DNA of 5,116 nucleotides, from assembly GCA_023475715.1 (NCBI GenBank), contig JAMCVO010000364.1, positions 1 through 5,116 on the forward strand. Reading direction: 5' to 3'. The notes under the pieces are model-generated. The model was not told the origin of the DNA. It saw nothing but the letters and a program-made list of their open reading frames with translations, and searched no databases. Positions 5,007 to 5,116 of the stretch are shown one piece after another (position 1 is the stretch's first letter; each line of letters starts with the position of its first letter). A program made the position numbers and the translations under genes. The DNA comes from Actinomycetota bacterium. GTDB lineage: Bacteria > Actinomycetota > Humimicrobiia > Humimicrobiales > Humimicrobiaceae.

Positions 5007-5116
5007 ATGGCATATTTTTATAGGATTGAAAATTTCACAAAAGGATTGGTTGACGCCATTGAAAAGAAAAGTATCCCCGCTGGTTCGGCCCAAAAAGTCT
5101 TAAATTGGATGACCGA
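5007..5116 (+). CDS. Start of a further virion protein, possibly tail or head-closure (3' truncated)
   Basis: An ATG 6 bases after the adaptor stop opens a frame that runs off the right edge, giving 36 complete residues: MAYFYRIENFTKGLVDAIEK, then KSIPAGSAQKVLNWMT. The pattern Ile-Pro-x-Gly-Ser-Ala...Leu-Asn-Trp resembles the beginnings of phage tail or DNA-stabilisation proteins that go on to a beta-propeller (the gene after gp4 in P22 order is gp10). That link rests on position and a short motif only. No Shine-Dalgarno site is seen; the leader is TAAAAAATT. Confidence 0.5.
   Translation, partial: MAYFYRIENFTKGLVDAIEKKSIPAGSAQKVLNWMT

Overview
The window is a stretch of a tailed-phage (or prophage) virion gene module, with every gene on the + strand and packed head to tail. 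Three parts fix the identity. The left edge holds the C-terminal 170 residues of what looks like an HK97-fold major capsid protein with an insertion domain. Near the right edge is a protein resembling a P22 gp4-type head-to-tail adaptor. A tail-fibre type glycine-rich motif lies between them. The order capsid ... adaptor ... next connector or tail gene is podovirus-like. The organism cannot be read off directly. The Ser/Thr/Ala-rich secreted proteins with ATTT, ASST and STT runs, the tiny A+T-rich intergenic leaders and the absence of Shine-Dalgarno sites at most starts remind me of phages of Patescibacteria (CPR, e.g. Parcubacteria); that is inference only. TGA is used as a stop at three gene ends, so this is the standard bacterial code and not the TGA=Gly code of Gracilibacteria/SR1.

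Layout: 1-515, capsid protein C-terminus; 516-588, gap with a hairpin; 589-1242, anchored Ser/Thr-rich surface protein; 1243-1331, gap with a second strong hairpin; 1332-3099, three further genes (133, 202 and 253 aa), each beginning with a hydrophobic signal or anchor helix followed by a Ser/Thr-rich beta-type ectodomain; 3096-3194, a 32-aa single-helix membrane protein joined by ATGA overlaps on both sides; 3191-3454, a membrane-anchored coiled-coil protein; 3454-4365, a papain-like (C1A) cysteine protease; 4362-5000, the gp4-like adaptor; 5007-5116, the start of the next gene. From 1740 onward the genes overlap or lie within 6 bases of each other, so 1332-5116 probably forms one translationally coupled operon.

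The part that stands out is 589-4365. Six consecutive proteins with an N-terminal signal, anchor or membrane helix, followed by a papain-like protease, are inserted between capsid and connector genes, where P22-like phages would have little or nothing. Base composition falls sharply across this insert: sampled 60-base rows go from 48% and 45% G+C before 1300 to 28%, 23% and 13% inside it, then 37% and 32% afterwards, as if it were a separately acquired cassette. A reasonable working idea is a phage-encoded envelope or surface-display module (fibre-like proteins routed to the membrane) together with a membrane-plus-protease unit that could act in lysis, host-surface modification or prohead maturation. 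The sequence alone does not decide between these.
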